From positions 23,664-87,663 of the forward strand of contig JACCGJ010011267.1 in the NCBI GenBank assembly GCA_013407085.1: a stretch of 64,000 nt of DNA, read 5' to 3'. The translations under genes and the position numbers were made by a program. Below are positions 54,696-64,000 of the stretch, one piece after another. This stretch comes from Atriophallophorus winterbourni. Lineage: Eukaryota > Platyhelminthes > Trematoda > Plagiorchiida > Microphallidae. The stretch's first letter is position 1, and each line of letters begins with the position of its first letter. A model generated the notes under the pieces. It made no database searches. It was given only the letters and a program-made list of their open reading frames with translations, and was not told where the DNA came from.

Positions 54696-54838
54696 CTTCA
54701 TCATCCATCCTCTTAGTAGTCTCGTTTAGAAAGCTCAACAAATTTGTCAGACATGACATACCTTTTAGAAGGCCGTGTTGTGCGCCATTCAAAAGAGAGT
54801 GTTTGGTTAGATATCCGCATATTTTATCGCGGATCAAT
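54696..54838 (-). pseudogene. CR1-like LINE, RT scrap
   Basis: IRDKICGYLTKHSLLNGAQH and LTNLLSFLNETTKRMDDE are a second copy of the family A RT block found at about 51760-51900. It abuts the 5' end of the element above, so it belongs to a separate, older insertion. Confidence 0.65.
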
Positions 54839-54840
54839 CA

Positions 54841-55024
54841 AGCTTCCTCTCCGAAGGTGGTAAACGTAGCCAAAACTCTGAAAAAACGAACCAAGCACAG
54901 TAAAGCTCATACTCAACGGAAGCAACATGGAAATGTTGCTGGCTCACCCAAGCTGGATGAAAATATCCAGGAATTAAACGGTTTGCGTAAGCAATTTGAG
55001 TCACTGAACGGCAATTCTTATTGA
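54841..55024 (+). CDS. Candidate terminal coding stretch of unknown origin
   Basis: Plus strand: SSPKVVNVAKTLKKRTKHSK, then GSPKLDENIQELNGLRKQFE and LNGNSY before TGA at 55022-55024, with AATAAATAAATAAATAAAT directly after. It has a basic start and a helical end and looks coding. No splice acceptor is clear at its left edge, where LINE sequence begins. It may be the last exon of a gene or a captured mRNA end. I do not recognise it. Confidence 0.3.
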
Positions 55025-55905
55025 ATAAATAAATAAATAAATAAATTTTATTCTTGGAAGTCCAAGGCATGTTAAACATGATCAATAATTTCCAAAAGCT
55101 TTGTACAATCAGATTATAGGATGTACATTTACAAAAACAATTTGTTCAAGGTCGTTCGTTTCAGCCGAATTTAACGTTCAATAAATATAAAGGTAACGGT
55201 TTTTAAAGTTGTTTCCAGGTAATCGGTACGTGATCTGATATATTACGAAAACACAGCTATTGCAAGGAAAAGTCTAGAATGTTTTCGGCAACACTGATGA
55301 TCAATGGATAAGGTCCATTAAAGACGCGCGAAGAATCTCTATTGTTGATGTTCCAAACGTTTTCATTTTGATTGTTGTAAATAGATTGATCTTTCCTGAC
55401 CATGAGCCGTTTTCTTGTCCGCTAGGCGAAGGTGGTTTATTCCACTAGTTTGAGATCTGGGGGCCAGTTTCATTTTAGTGCGGATTGAGAATTTTGCTGT
55501 GGAGAAAAAACTCAGAAGCGGGAGAATGTTATTTCGAACGATATGAACGTTTATTTAATATCAATAACCAGGAATGCCATTATTATATAAATCATCAGGT
55601 AGAACATTTAAATTTAGAACATTGCGAATTTTATCAACGTTAGGAAATAAAGCTAGATGTGATTTGAATTCATTTAAAGAGGAACTGAGTCTTATATATT
55701 TTGAAAGAAGATTCCACAGTTTAGCATACTTAGTCAAGAAGAAATTGTCCTTACTTTAGTACGAAACCTTGGTAACTTAATAGTTTTTTCTTCAAAAACT
55801 AGAACCCGAAATGTTCTAGTTTTTAACCGAGCGGAGCCTTTTATTAGGGAATCAAAAAGTCGAAGAGATTTTGATCGCAGATGTATCAGCGATGTTATCC
55901 GGATG
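55025..55905 (-). pseudogene. LINE family with (TTTA)n tail, C-terminus and 3' UTR, copy 2
   Basis: The minus strand reads SLRLFDSLIKGSARLKTRTF, then KTIKLPRFRTK and further pieces resembling the post-RT region of a non-LTR polymerase, followed by a ~550-bp 3' region and a terminal TTTA run at 55024-55047. It matches the copy at 39640-40420. Several stops are present. Confidence 0.6.
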
Positions 55906-56355
55906 GTAGGTTTCAAGCCTTCTACTCCCACGGTGCGAGTTCACCGTGTAGGGAGATGGAAGATGGATAACCGCCATAGGCCAATACTGGTAGAATTCAA
56001 ATACCAGGCGGATCGGGATGCGTTATTGTCTAGGGCTGAATACATCGCCACAACAACTTTAGACAAGATTCTGGTTAAGCCAGACAACCCTCCATCTCAT
56101 ATTAGACAAAACCCTTCCGCTCCAAATGGGAGAAACCTTGCTTTAAGGACATCTGCTATCAGTAAGCCTGATGCAAATCGGAGTGATAGTGAATCCGTTA
56201 CGATCTTACCGGAAAGCTCATCGCTACGAGTCTGGCTGTCTGGATTAGACGATGTTGAAGCGCTTATCGAAAATGAAGATGGGAGCCAAGCAAATTTCTC
56301 TAGTTGTTACTCTTCGATAGAGGCGGCCTCAATCCTCAATGCAAGAGATTGCTGA
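55905..56355 (+). pseudogene. CR1-like LINE (family B), ORF1 C-terminal part
   Basis: The plus-strand frame reads FKPSTPTVRVHRVGRWKMDN, HRPILVEFKYQADRDALLSR and TTLDKILVKPDNPP, then a Ser-rich tail to TGA at 56355. It matches the ORF1 domain of family A. The PHD finger and coiled coil upstream are missing because the copy starts at about 55905. Confidence 0.7.
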
Positions 56356-56900
56356 ACCAGATACTCCTGCTTTAAGTAGCACGCCAAAAAACGTGCATCT
56401 CCCTCGGGTGCTTCGACAGAGGGCCAAGCGGGGTTAGTTTCCGAAGCACACCGAACCAGCGCTTATTGCTGTACGCTAATGTGTGCAGCATAAAGGATAA
56501 GTGGGCTGACCTCTCTTTTCTTGTGGCTGAGTTGCAACCTCGGGTTATAGCGCTTTCTGAGACCTGGCTGTCCGCACTTAACGATGTGCCAATGAACATC
56601 AGCGAGCAGTATCTCATCATTAGATGCGATAGACCTGGCGATAGGCGGTGGCGTTGCACTCCTCCTAGAGTATGGTTTGCACAATACAGGAACGGGTATA
56701 TCCCTAACCAGTAAAAACGTCCAAGTTGTTACCAGTATCCTGACTTGCTACAAGTCAGCCCTCGCAATTGCTTGTGTCTACGTCACACCCAGTGCAGCCC
56801 AGCAGGAGATTACACAGCTGATTGGGACGCTCGACAGGTCGTTTCAATCAGCTCCCAGCGTACACATCTTAGGTGATTTCAACCTCCCGGACATAAATTG

Positions 56901-57256
56901 AACTCCTCCAAGGACGGTCCCAAGCCCGTCTGAGAAAGGAGGAGGGTTGGGCTTGGGGCTAGCAACCCTATCCCGTAAAACCTACATTGCTACGAAAACG
57001 ATGACAACAGATCCGTGTTTCGGTCATGTCTGCAGGATGGATCCCAGTTCGCATACGAAGGTAGCCATGCACTGGCATCCGCAAGGTAAACGAAAAAGGG
57101 GACGGCCCAAGGAAACTTGGCGCAGAACGTTGGAACGCGAACTACATGCACAAGGATTCACGGTGCAGACAGCAACGGAAGCAGCGACAGACCGAAACCA
57201 CTGGCGTGAAGTTGTCTTCGCCTCATGTGCCACCCGGCACGGAGAGGACTGATGAT
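56901..57256 (+). mobile_element. 356-bp non-autonomous element made of a LINE head joined to an RTE-like tail
   Basis: The insert is bounded by a perfect 12-bp target duplication GGACATAAATTG (56889-56900 and 57257-57268). Its first ~80 bp (AACTCCTCCAAGGACGGTCC ... AACCCTATCCCGTAAAAC) contain CTCCTCC/GGAGGAG and CCCAAGCCC/GGGCTTGGG pairings that interlock. The rest encodes an RTE-like C-terminus (FGHVCRMDPSSHTKVAMHWH, GKRKRGRPKETWRRTLEREL, DRNHWREVV) to a TGA at 57250, and it ends GATGAT. Such a head-plus-tail copy, lacking all enzyme domains, would need a partner LINE to move. Confidence 0.85.
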
Positions 57257-59366
57257 GGACATAAATTGGGCCGTCACTGTAGGTTTAGTCACCAAGCAAT
57301 TTGAAGTGTCTCTCGAATGGCTCCATGATCATGCGCTGCATCAGCATGTGAGTGGTTCTACGAGGTTTCGTAATGGACTCTCGACCTAGTATTGTCGTCC
57401 CAGCCCGAAGCCGTTAGATTTTCAAAATACCTACCACCGCTCGGCAAAAGCGATCACATAATGATAAGTTTCGAAGCGGTACTGCGGTTCCGCAAACCTA
57501 CTACTCGCCCTAGACGAAATTTTAGGCTTGCAGACTGGGATTTTGTTCTACAGACTTCAAAATCTTTCTTTCAGTTCTCTAACGATTTTAATGTAAGTGG
57601 AAACTGGTATAGAATTTGTAAGTATCTTAAGCAGTTACAAGACAAGCACACTCCGCTGCGAGTCTTGAAAAAGCATCATAGGCCGCCCTGGTGGACTCCT
57701 CGAGTTCGTCGGTCTACCCGTAAACAAGATCGTTTATGGCGGCAATATAAGTTATCTCTCACTTCTGGTTCTTGGGTCCGATGCAAAACCGCTCGGAACG
57801 CTTGAGTTAAAATACAGCGTTTGCTCAAACAAGAGTTTGAGTTATCCTTAGCTAGGGATGCTAAATCCAAACCCAAAAGATTTTATAGCTACGCTCAAAC
57901 GAATGGAAAAACCAGGGAAAACTTTGGAGATTTAAATCTGGAGGACGGAAAATTAGCCGATACCGACCTGTCTAAGGCGACTGCCTTCTCTAGGTTTTTT
58001 AGTGGCGTTCAGAGACGTGATAATTCATTGATTGCTCCGTCTAGCTCGATCAATCTACTGCCTGGCGCTCCTGCACTAGATTAGTTGTCCTTCATGGAAT
58101 CCGAGGTGTATGAAGCACTTATCCATGTTCGCGTCAACAAAGCTGAGGGACCAGACGGAATCCACTCGATTATGATAAAGAATCTTGCCTTCAGTGTTTA
58201 CAGAACCCTTATGCAAGCTCTTCAATTCATGCTTGAACATGGGAGTGATTCCTGGTGAAGGGAAAGAAGCTATAATCGTGCCAATACACAAGGGTGGTTG
58301 CAGCTCAACTGCTGGTAACTATAGACCTGTCAGCCTGACTAGTATCGTCTCGAAAGTAATGGAAAAACTGCTGCGTGACAAAATCTGTCAGCATCTTTGT
58401 CGGCATTCTCCACTGAGTGTAACTCAGCATGGATTTCTTAAGGGTAGATCCTGCCTGACAAACCTTCTTAGTTTTCTCAATACTGCCACTAAAAGGATGG
58501 ATGAAGGGAAGCCTGTCGAAGCCCTCTACCTAGATTTCAGCAATGCTTTTGATTCCGTAAACCACCGCCTTCTAGAGATTAAGCTAGCAGCAAAAGGCAT
58601 TCGGGGTAGTCTACTTGCTTGGATAAAAGCCTTCCTAACAGGTAGAACATTCCTAGTTAGGGTAGGATCTACGCTGTCTAATGAAACCGACGTAATCAGT
58701 GGTGTACCCCAAGGTTCGGTACTTGGTCCTCTTCTATTCCTGATTTTCATCGATGACTTGTCCTCTGCATTGAAGTGCCCATGCTTCATTTTTGCGGATG
58801 ATGTGAAATTCATCGGATCAACGGACGAAGATACCTTGATGCACGACCTTGAACGGGTCATAAACTGGTCACACCAGTAGGACCTCCCACTTAACCTTAA
58901 TGAGAGCCAACTCTTGTCAGCACTGGTTGATAAGATTTCAGTTCAGGTTTCGGGCAATTCTCTCACTGTTAGCGCCACACAGCGTGTTAAGGATTTAGGA
59001 GTACTAGTTAGGACTGACTTCAAATGGGAGGACCAATGCGCCGCTGCAGCTCAACATGCTCGCAAAGTTCTCTTTCGGCTGAGATCCGTGTTATCCAGCA
59101 GAAGACCCTATGTATTCCTGCCCCTTTACAAGGCATTAGTTTGGCCGCATTTAGAATATTGTGTCCAGGCGTGGTGCCGTTACTACAAGAACGATATCGT
59201 TCAACTCGAAAGCGTACAGCGTCTCGCAACTCGCATGATTGAAGGTCAGCGAGGGAAACCATACGCTGCATGCCTGAAGTCCCTAGATCTTTTTTTACTT
59301 AAGTGCCGTCGTTTGAGGGGTGACTTAATTGAAACCTTTGAGATCTTGAAGCTGTTAAGTGTCGTT

Positions 59367-59374
59367 ATCATGAC
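59367..59374. repeat. 8-bp target-site duplication of the hAT element, left
   Basis: ATCATGAC, repeated exactly at 61551-61558. Confidence 0.85.
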
Positions 59375-61550
59375 CAGACAATAACGAATGTCACTTTTTT
59401 AGAGCGAAGCGAAGTGCGAAGCGAATTTTCGAAGTGCCCTAACTGCCCTTCGCGATAGCGAATAGTATCAAAGCAAAGCACTTCGCAATGGCGAAGCGAA
59501 GCGAATATTCGCACTTCGCTATAACGAATATTAGCGAATAATCTTCGCTCAACTTCGATGTAACCCAAAACTTCGTTTTCGACAAAAAACCTTGCTTTAA
59601 TTTGCTATAATTCGCTAATATTCGTTTAAATTCGCCTTTCTTCGCTGAAATAAAACGAATTCCGAAATAAATTATTTTTTGACCATGAAAGAACTTTTAT
59701 TTAACAAGAGATGAGTTTTTCATGAGCTTTGGAATTGTAAATATAAAAAACCGTGTTTTCTCAAAGGAAATTAGGCTCCTCCTCTGACTCTGTCTCTGAG
59801 ACCGGGGTTCTGGACCTGGACCTGGTGCCGGAACTGGTCCGGCTGCCTCCAGTCAGAGGGGAGTAGGCCCCCGCCGTGAGCTCCTGGGTGTCGACAAACT
59901 CAGGTACCCCTGGTTGGAGCGGCTGGTCCACATGTCACTGGTGAATCCAACTCCCATGAGGTTGGCCAGGTCCTTGGCGAGCTTCTTCTCCATGGCTTCC
60001 TCTACATTCTTGAAGAGGAGGGTACAGATGTGCCTGGAAAACATGATCTGCCTGGGGATGTTGATTTTCGGGTCCAGCGACTGAGAATACCTGGAATAAT
60101 AGCGAAGGTATTAGCGATATATCCAAATTATAGTGATTTTAATCGAAAAATAGCAATATATAACAAAGAATAGCGAAGATTAAGCGAAGTATAGCAAAGT
60201 AAAATCAAAATTATCTTTCAAGTAAGAAGGTAACAACTTGTAATTGTCCTCAACTGGAGAGGACTGTTCGGGTTGTACTTCTTGGGAGCGCTGGCGCTGC
60301 CGCCGGACTTGTAGTACTGGGTGATCGGGGTCACTGATAGCCTTCTTGAAGAGGTTTTTGATGACTTCCCGAACTTGACTCGCCAAGAGCTGGACTGGGA
60401 CTGCTGCTGCTTCTTCTGGGAAAGAAAATAAAGAAAAAACAGTTGAGCTTCATTTCCAACAAACTATTGCAAAGTATAATGATGTTCATGCACAGTATTT
60501 GGAAGTACTAAGCGATCTATAACAAAGTATATGGCAAGATATTGCGAAGTATAGCAAAGTTTAAACGAAGTTTAGCGAAGGTTGCGTCAAACTGAGTCTA
60601 ACTCACCTTTTCAATCTCCAACTTGGCCTTCTGGTTCAGAAACTGCTTAGAAACGTCCGGATGCTTCGACATGATGTGGCCGACCATGCCTTGGGGGGGT
60701 TCCCTGAGGCCGGGCGATGGACTGGCCACAATCCTCGACTTGGCAAAGAGCTCGAACTTCTCTTTCCTTCGCACCTTTCTTCACAGCCGCCTTCTTGAAG
60801 AAGTTCCAGATCGGTGATCTGGTAGGCTTGTGCCGGTAGGTGGTGTGATGAAAGTCGTCATCATCATCATCATCTGACGGCGGCGGAGACCTCTTTCTTG
60901 AGGAGTTGGGGGTCCACGGGTCTTTGGACGGCAGCTTGACGTTGAGGGTCGGGCTCCTCTTGGACTTCTTGGCCGAGGCCGAGTCTTTGTCCTTGTCCGA
61001 CTTGTGATGCGTCTTCGGGGGCTCATGATGAAACTATGATGAGACAATTAAATTTTCATCCTATTTATAGCAGACAATAAATAGCAGACAAAATATTAAA
61101 GTACAAAAAGAACAACCCTTTGTCTACTGACCGTAACACTAGTTACCACCTCAAATGTTAGCTTATAGCAAATAAACAAGCAGTCTGTTGCTAACTGGCT
61201 TACGTCGGTACTTTCAGTCACCATCGGAGTTCACTTGTCTGGCGGTGTCTATCAACAAGTGTCAACATCAAAAACAATTCCCGTAGAAGGGTTAAAATAT
61301 TAAAGTACAAAAACGAAGACTTCGCTTTTAGCGAATACTTCGCTTTTAGCGAATACTTCGCTAATATTCGTTTACGGCGAAGTTTGAACTTGCACTTCGT
61401 TTTAAGCGAAGCGAAGTATAACGAATTTTTAGCGAAGTTTATTTTTGCCCTTCGCCATGGCGATAGCGAAGCGAATATTCAACAATATTCGCTTCGTTTC
61501 GCAACTTCGCTTCGCTTTAAATCCCAAAGCGAACTATTCGTTATTGTCTG
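59375..61550 (-). mobile_element. hAT-like DNA transposon, 2176 bp
   Basis: Terminal inverted repeats CAGACAATAACGAAT at both ends and an 8-bp target duplication are diagnostic of the hAT superfamily. The first and last ~250 bp are packed with GCGAA/TTCGC words (for example AGCGAAGCGAAG), likely transposase-binding subterminal repeats. The interior (59.78-61.05 kb) is clearly GC-richer than anything around it and encodes part of a transposase in pieces separated by introns. The element lies inside a CR1-like ORF2. Confidence 0.9.
59853..61035 (-). pseudogene. hAT-like transposase, N-terminal part in three exons
   Basis: Exon 1 (about 61030-60606, minus) has a Lys/Ser/Pro-rich start (AKKSKRSPTLNVKLPSKD), an Asp run and a BED-type zinc finger (SPIWNFFKKAAV, CQVEDC, then in another frame MVGHIMSKHPDVSKQF), ending at a donor GAAAAG/GTGAGT. 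Exon 2 starts after TTTCTTTCCCAG (about 60415) and is Gln/Ser-rich (TPITQYYKSGG). Exon 3, after TATTATTCCAG (about 60092), reads YSQSLDPKINIPRQIMFSRH and VGFTSDMWTSRSNQGYLSLS, the conserved start of the hAT catalytic domain with its first Asp. It stops soon after (59853); the remaining catalytic region and C-terminal dimerisation domain are absent. A frameshift lies inside the finger. Confidence 0.8.
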
Positions 61551-61558
61551 ATCATGAC
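61551..61558. repeat. 8-bp target-site duplication of the hAT element, right
   Basis: ATCATGAC, matching 59367-59374. Confidence 0.85.
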
Positions 61559-61882
61559 CGATTTCTTTGCCTGAAGTCCTTAGCTGGGCATCCGGGGCCA
61601 TTCACTTAAACTTGCTAAGGAGTGATGTAGACTAGACTCCAGGAAAAACTTTTTCAGCCTCAGGGTGGTAAATTTCTGGAACCGGCTTTCAGAAGAACTT
61701 ATATCCTGCTGTTCTATCGCTAGTTCTAAGAACGGTTTGGACCGCATCTGGGGTAAGCTTTTTCCTGAATCCCCTTCTAATTTTTATGCAAGATTTGGTT
61801 GTTCACCATTTTTAGCGTTGTTTGGTAAGTAAGTAAATGCTAAAGTTCTTTTTGTTTAATACACAACTCTACTTTAGTTGAC

Positions 61883-61904
61883 CTCTCACCGTACTGGTGA
61901 AGAG
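61883..61904 (+). other. 3' UTR hairpin of the CR1-like family B element
   Basis: CTCTCACC-GTACT-GGTGAAGAG, related to the hairpins at 44810 and 50502, with loop sequence changed and the stem kept. Confidence 0.5.
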
Positions 61905-62022
61905 AAATGTATTCTTATCTTTCCAGCATCATTCATAACGTGGTGTTTCCTAAATACAACCCGGATAATCCCTTGGCATCGCGATCGTCGAGGATATCCA
62001 AATCAAAATAAGAATAAACGCT

Positions 62023-63990
62023 TTGGCAGTGGTGGTTGCTTCTCTGCAGCTTTCCAACGAAAGAAATTCTGGATGCTCGATTGGCTCGTTTGCCACTGAC
62101 TGTCCTGTGCAACTGAAAAAGGATAAAAGAAGTCTATTCGAGCTTCAATTAGCAAATTCTTCGAAATATAATCCTAAACGATTATTTGCGTACATTCGGC
62201 GACGGGTCAAATTATCGAACCCCGTACCTTCTCTCAAAAATTTGGAACGGGAGGTTATAGAGACTGACACTGGGAAAGCTGAGGTGTTTGCATCGCAATA
62301 CCAATCAGTTTACGCAATGAAGCCTACCATATCACGCGAACAAATATCGCCGACGGAAGTAATGGCCAATTTTGAGATCACGGCTGACATGGTGCGAATC
62401 CTCATCGAACATCTAAAGGTACAGACATCTCCAGGTCCTGATGGTATTCACCCTGCCATAATAAAACCTTTATCAAGGATCATCAGTTCACCTTCAGCCG
62501 CTATATTCCAAATTTAAATCAATTCGGAACGTCTACCAGAGGATTGGAAAATGGGTATAGTAAAGCCGATGTTCAAAGTTGGGAGTATATCAGATCCTGT
62601 AAATTACCGTCCTGTTACACTTACATCTGTCGTAGGCAAATTGCTGGAACAGATTGTAAAGAATAAGATAGAACAGTATTTGCGCAAGACCCATCAATGC
62701 TCGAATGCCCAACACGGCTTCATGGAAGGTCGCTCATGTATCTCCAATCTACTGACTGCTCGAGAACATTGGTGCAGAAGCCATGACGCTGGTGTGCCAG
62801 TTGATGTAGTCTTCATCGACTTTAGTAAAGCATTCGACCGTGTTCCACATCAGAGGCTTAGTTGGAAACTAAGAATGTCTGGTATAGAGGCTTCATTGCT
62901 TGCTTGGATTGAGGATTTTCTCATCGGAAGGCGAAGCCTCGTTGAAGTCAATGGGGCCAGATCTGCATCCTTCATCCCCACTTCTGGTGTACCACAAGGA
63001 TCCGTTCTGGGGCCAACCTTATTCAAACTCTATGTGAGTGACCTTCCCGGTATTCTAAACAGTGGTTGTCTCTTATTTGCAGATGATCTGAAGGTGTGGG
63101 CTCCTATCACCACTGCCGCTGACGCTTCCCACTTGCAAAATGATTTGAATGAACTTCGGAATTGGACTGACGGATGGATGCTCCCGATTAATGAAGAACA
63201 GTGTGCTATCATGCACATTGGGAGCAACAACGTGCGACATGCATATCATTTGGAGGGCCATGTTCTCAGGATAGTTGATGTAGAGCGAGATTTGGGGGTG
63301 ATGTTAAATTCATTCCTCAAAACTGCGGAGGATACTGCCAGAAAGGTCGGTTCTGCCAGCCGCATGTGGTGGGCATTAAGACGACCCTTCTTAGAGATAA
63401 ATCCCAAAGTTTTTCAAGTTCTGTATAGCTCTCACGTCAGACCAATATTAGGATTTGGGCTTCCGGTGAACTATCCGTTAATCAAAGAGGAGAAGGTTCG
63501 ACTGGAGAAAGTCCAAAGGAGGGCTACCAAGTGCCTATGACGACCGATTGCAGGAACTCAAACTTTTCCCACTGGAATATCGAAAAATGCGATATGATTT
63601 GCTGGTCACGCGGAGAATCCTGCTTGGATATTACGGAACGGAACTTCAACAATTCTTTTCGGTATCCACGGACTCCAGAACTAGGGGTCATTAGCTGAAG
63701 TTGCAGAAGCGCCGATCGCAACACCTGAAGCCATCGTTTACTTTGTCAACCAGAGTGGTCAATATTTGGAATGCACTCTCCGCTGATGCAATCGGGGCAG
63801 TCACCGAAGAGCAGTTTGAGCGCATGTCGGACAGTGAACTTCCCGCTATCCTGCGCGATTCGCCTACTCTTTCAGCTCAGTAACTCCTCGTGAGGAATCT
63901 ACGCTGAGATAGCAGAGACCCGGGAGGTGAAGCGGCTATCACGGGCTGTAGTCCTCCTGCCGTCTATTTAGAAGAAGAAGAACTGAACTG
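62023..63990 (+). pseudogene. CR1/Jockey-like LINE (family D), linker, RT and 3' UTR
   Basis: The plus-strand frame runs from the linker (NPKRLFAYIRRRVKLSNPVP) through SPGPDGIHPAIIKPL, a single in-frame TAA at 62515-62517, then MGIVKPMFKVGSISDPVNYR, VDVVFIDFSKAFDRVPHQRL (A), TSGVPQGSVLGPTLFKLYVS (B) and LLFADDLKVW (C, FADD intact). YSSHVRPILGFG and RRATKCL lead to a frameshift at 63535; the C-terminus continues as YDDRLQELKLFPLEYRKMRY and STRVVNIWNALSADAI to TAA near 63883. The 3' end shows GAAGAAGAAGAACTGAACTG repeats. The endonuclease is missing. With one stop and one or two shifts it is among the youngest copies. Confidence 0.85.
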
Positions 63991-64000
63991 AACTGAGCAT

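Larger units (their letters stand above)
56460..61790 (+). pseudogene. CR1-like LINE (family B), ORF2, interrupted by two other elements
   Basis: Endonuclease: LYANVCSIKDKWADLSFLVA, ALSETWLSALNDVP, HILGDFNLPDIN, broken at 56900 by a 356-bp insert and resuming with W at 57269. Linker and RT follow: DKHTPLRVLKKHHRPPWWTP, NKAEGPDGIHS, NYRPVSLTSIVSKVMEKLLR, VEALYLDFSNAFDSVNHRL, SGVPQGSVLGPLLFLIFIDD and FIFADDVKFIGS (catalytic FADD intact). A TAG at 58878 and several frameshifts break it. Post-palm RLRGDLIETFEIL is cut at 59374 by a hAT element and resumes at 61559 (IRGHSLKLAK, RVVNFWNRLSEEL). A 3' hairpin lies at 61883-61904. Confidence 0.85.

Overview
This window looks like nuclear DNA of a flatworm, probably a parasitic one (trematode or cestode). 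The reasons are the AT-rich, intron-bearing, repeat-dominated sequence, very short introns (33, 34 and 40 bp) in the one clear host gene, a dense mix of RTE-like and CR1/Jockey-like LINEs, and hammerhead-ribozyme repeats of a kind long known from schistosomes. The species cannot be named from the sequence alone.

Host genes are few. A minus-strand gene (exons from 22492 down to at least 19140, possibly on to 12173) encodes a LisH-domain centrosomal protein of the FOP/CEP43 family. A plus-strand single coding exon (3496-3951) encodes a small secreted proline-, glutamine- and acid-rich protein just after a splice acceptor. An intronless calmodulin copy (37937-38359, minus) is cut by a stop at the last ligand of EF-hand 4 and has lost its normal stop, so it is probably a retrocopy.

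The rest is nested mobile DNA. From 1 to 9.8 kb there are CR1-like scraps, an RTE tail and a hammerhead repeat. A composite repeat (9.86-11.3 kb) recurs at 28.0-29.5 kb and in part at 36.2-36.7 kb. Between 11 and 23 kb lie the CEP43-like gene, a ~200-bp SINE-like family (here called W) and two tandem hammerhead arrays. From 23.1 to 32.7 kb there is an RTE cluster, one member of which is split by a piggyBac element. From 33.4 to 38 kb lie a CR1-like element, long (TTA)n tracts, an inverted hammerhead pair and the calmodulin copy. From 39 to 45 kb the sequence is AT-rich and decayed. A Gypsy LTR element (45.0-48.7 kb) carries an internal inversion. From 49.9 to 64 kb CR1-like elements dominate; one is nearly full length with ORF1 and ORF2, and another is interrupted by a 356-bp LINE-derived insert and a hAT transposon.

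The most interesting system is the set of hammerhead-ribozyme repeats with a ~240-bp unit (retrozyme-like). Two related subfamilies, here called A and B, and a third single form, C, occur on both strands. One B copy sits between 9-bp target-site duplications inside a LINE ORF1, and removing it restores the reading frame, so these small ribozyme repeats have moved as discrete elements.
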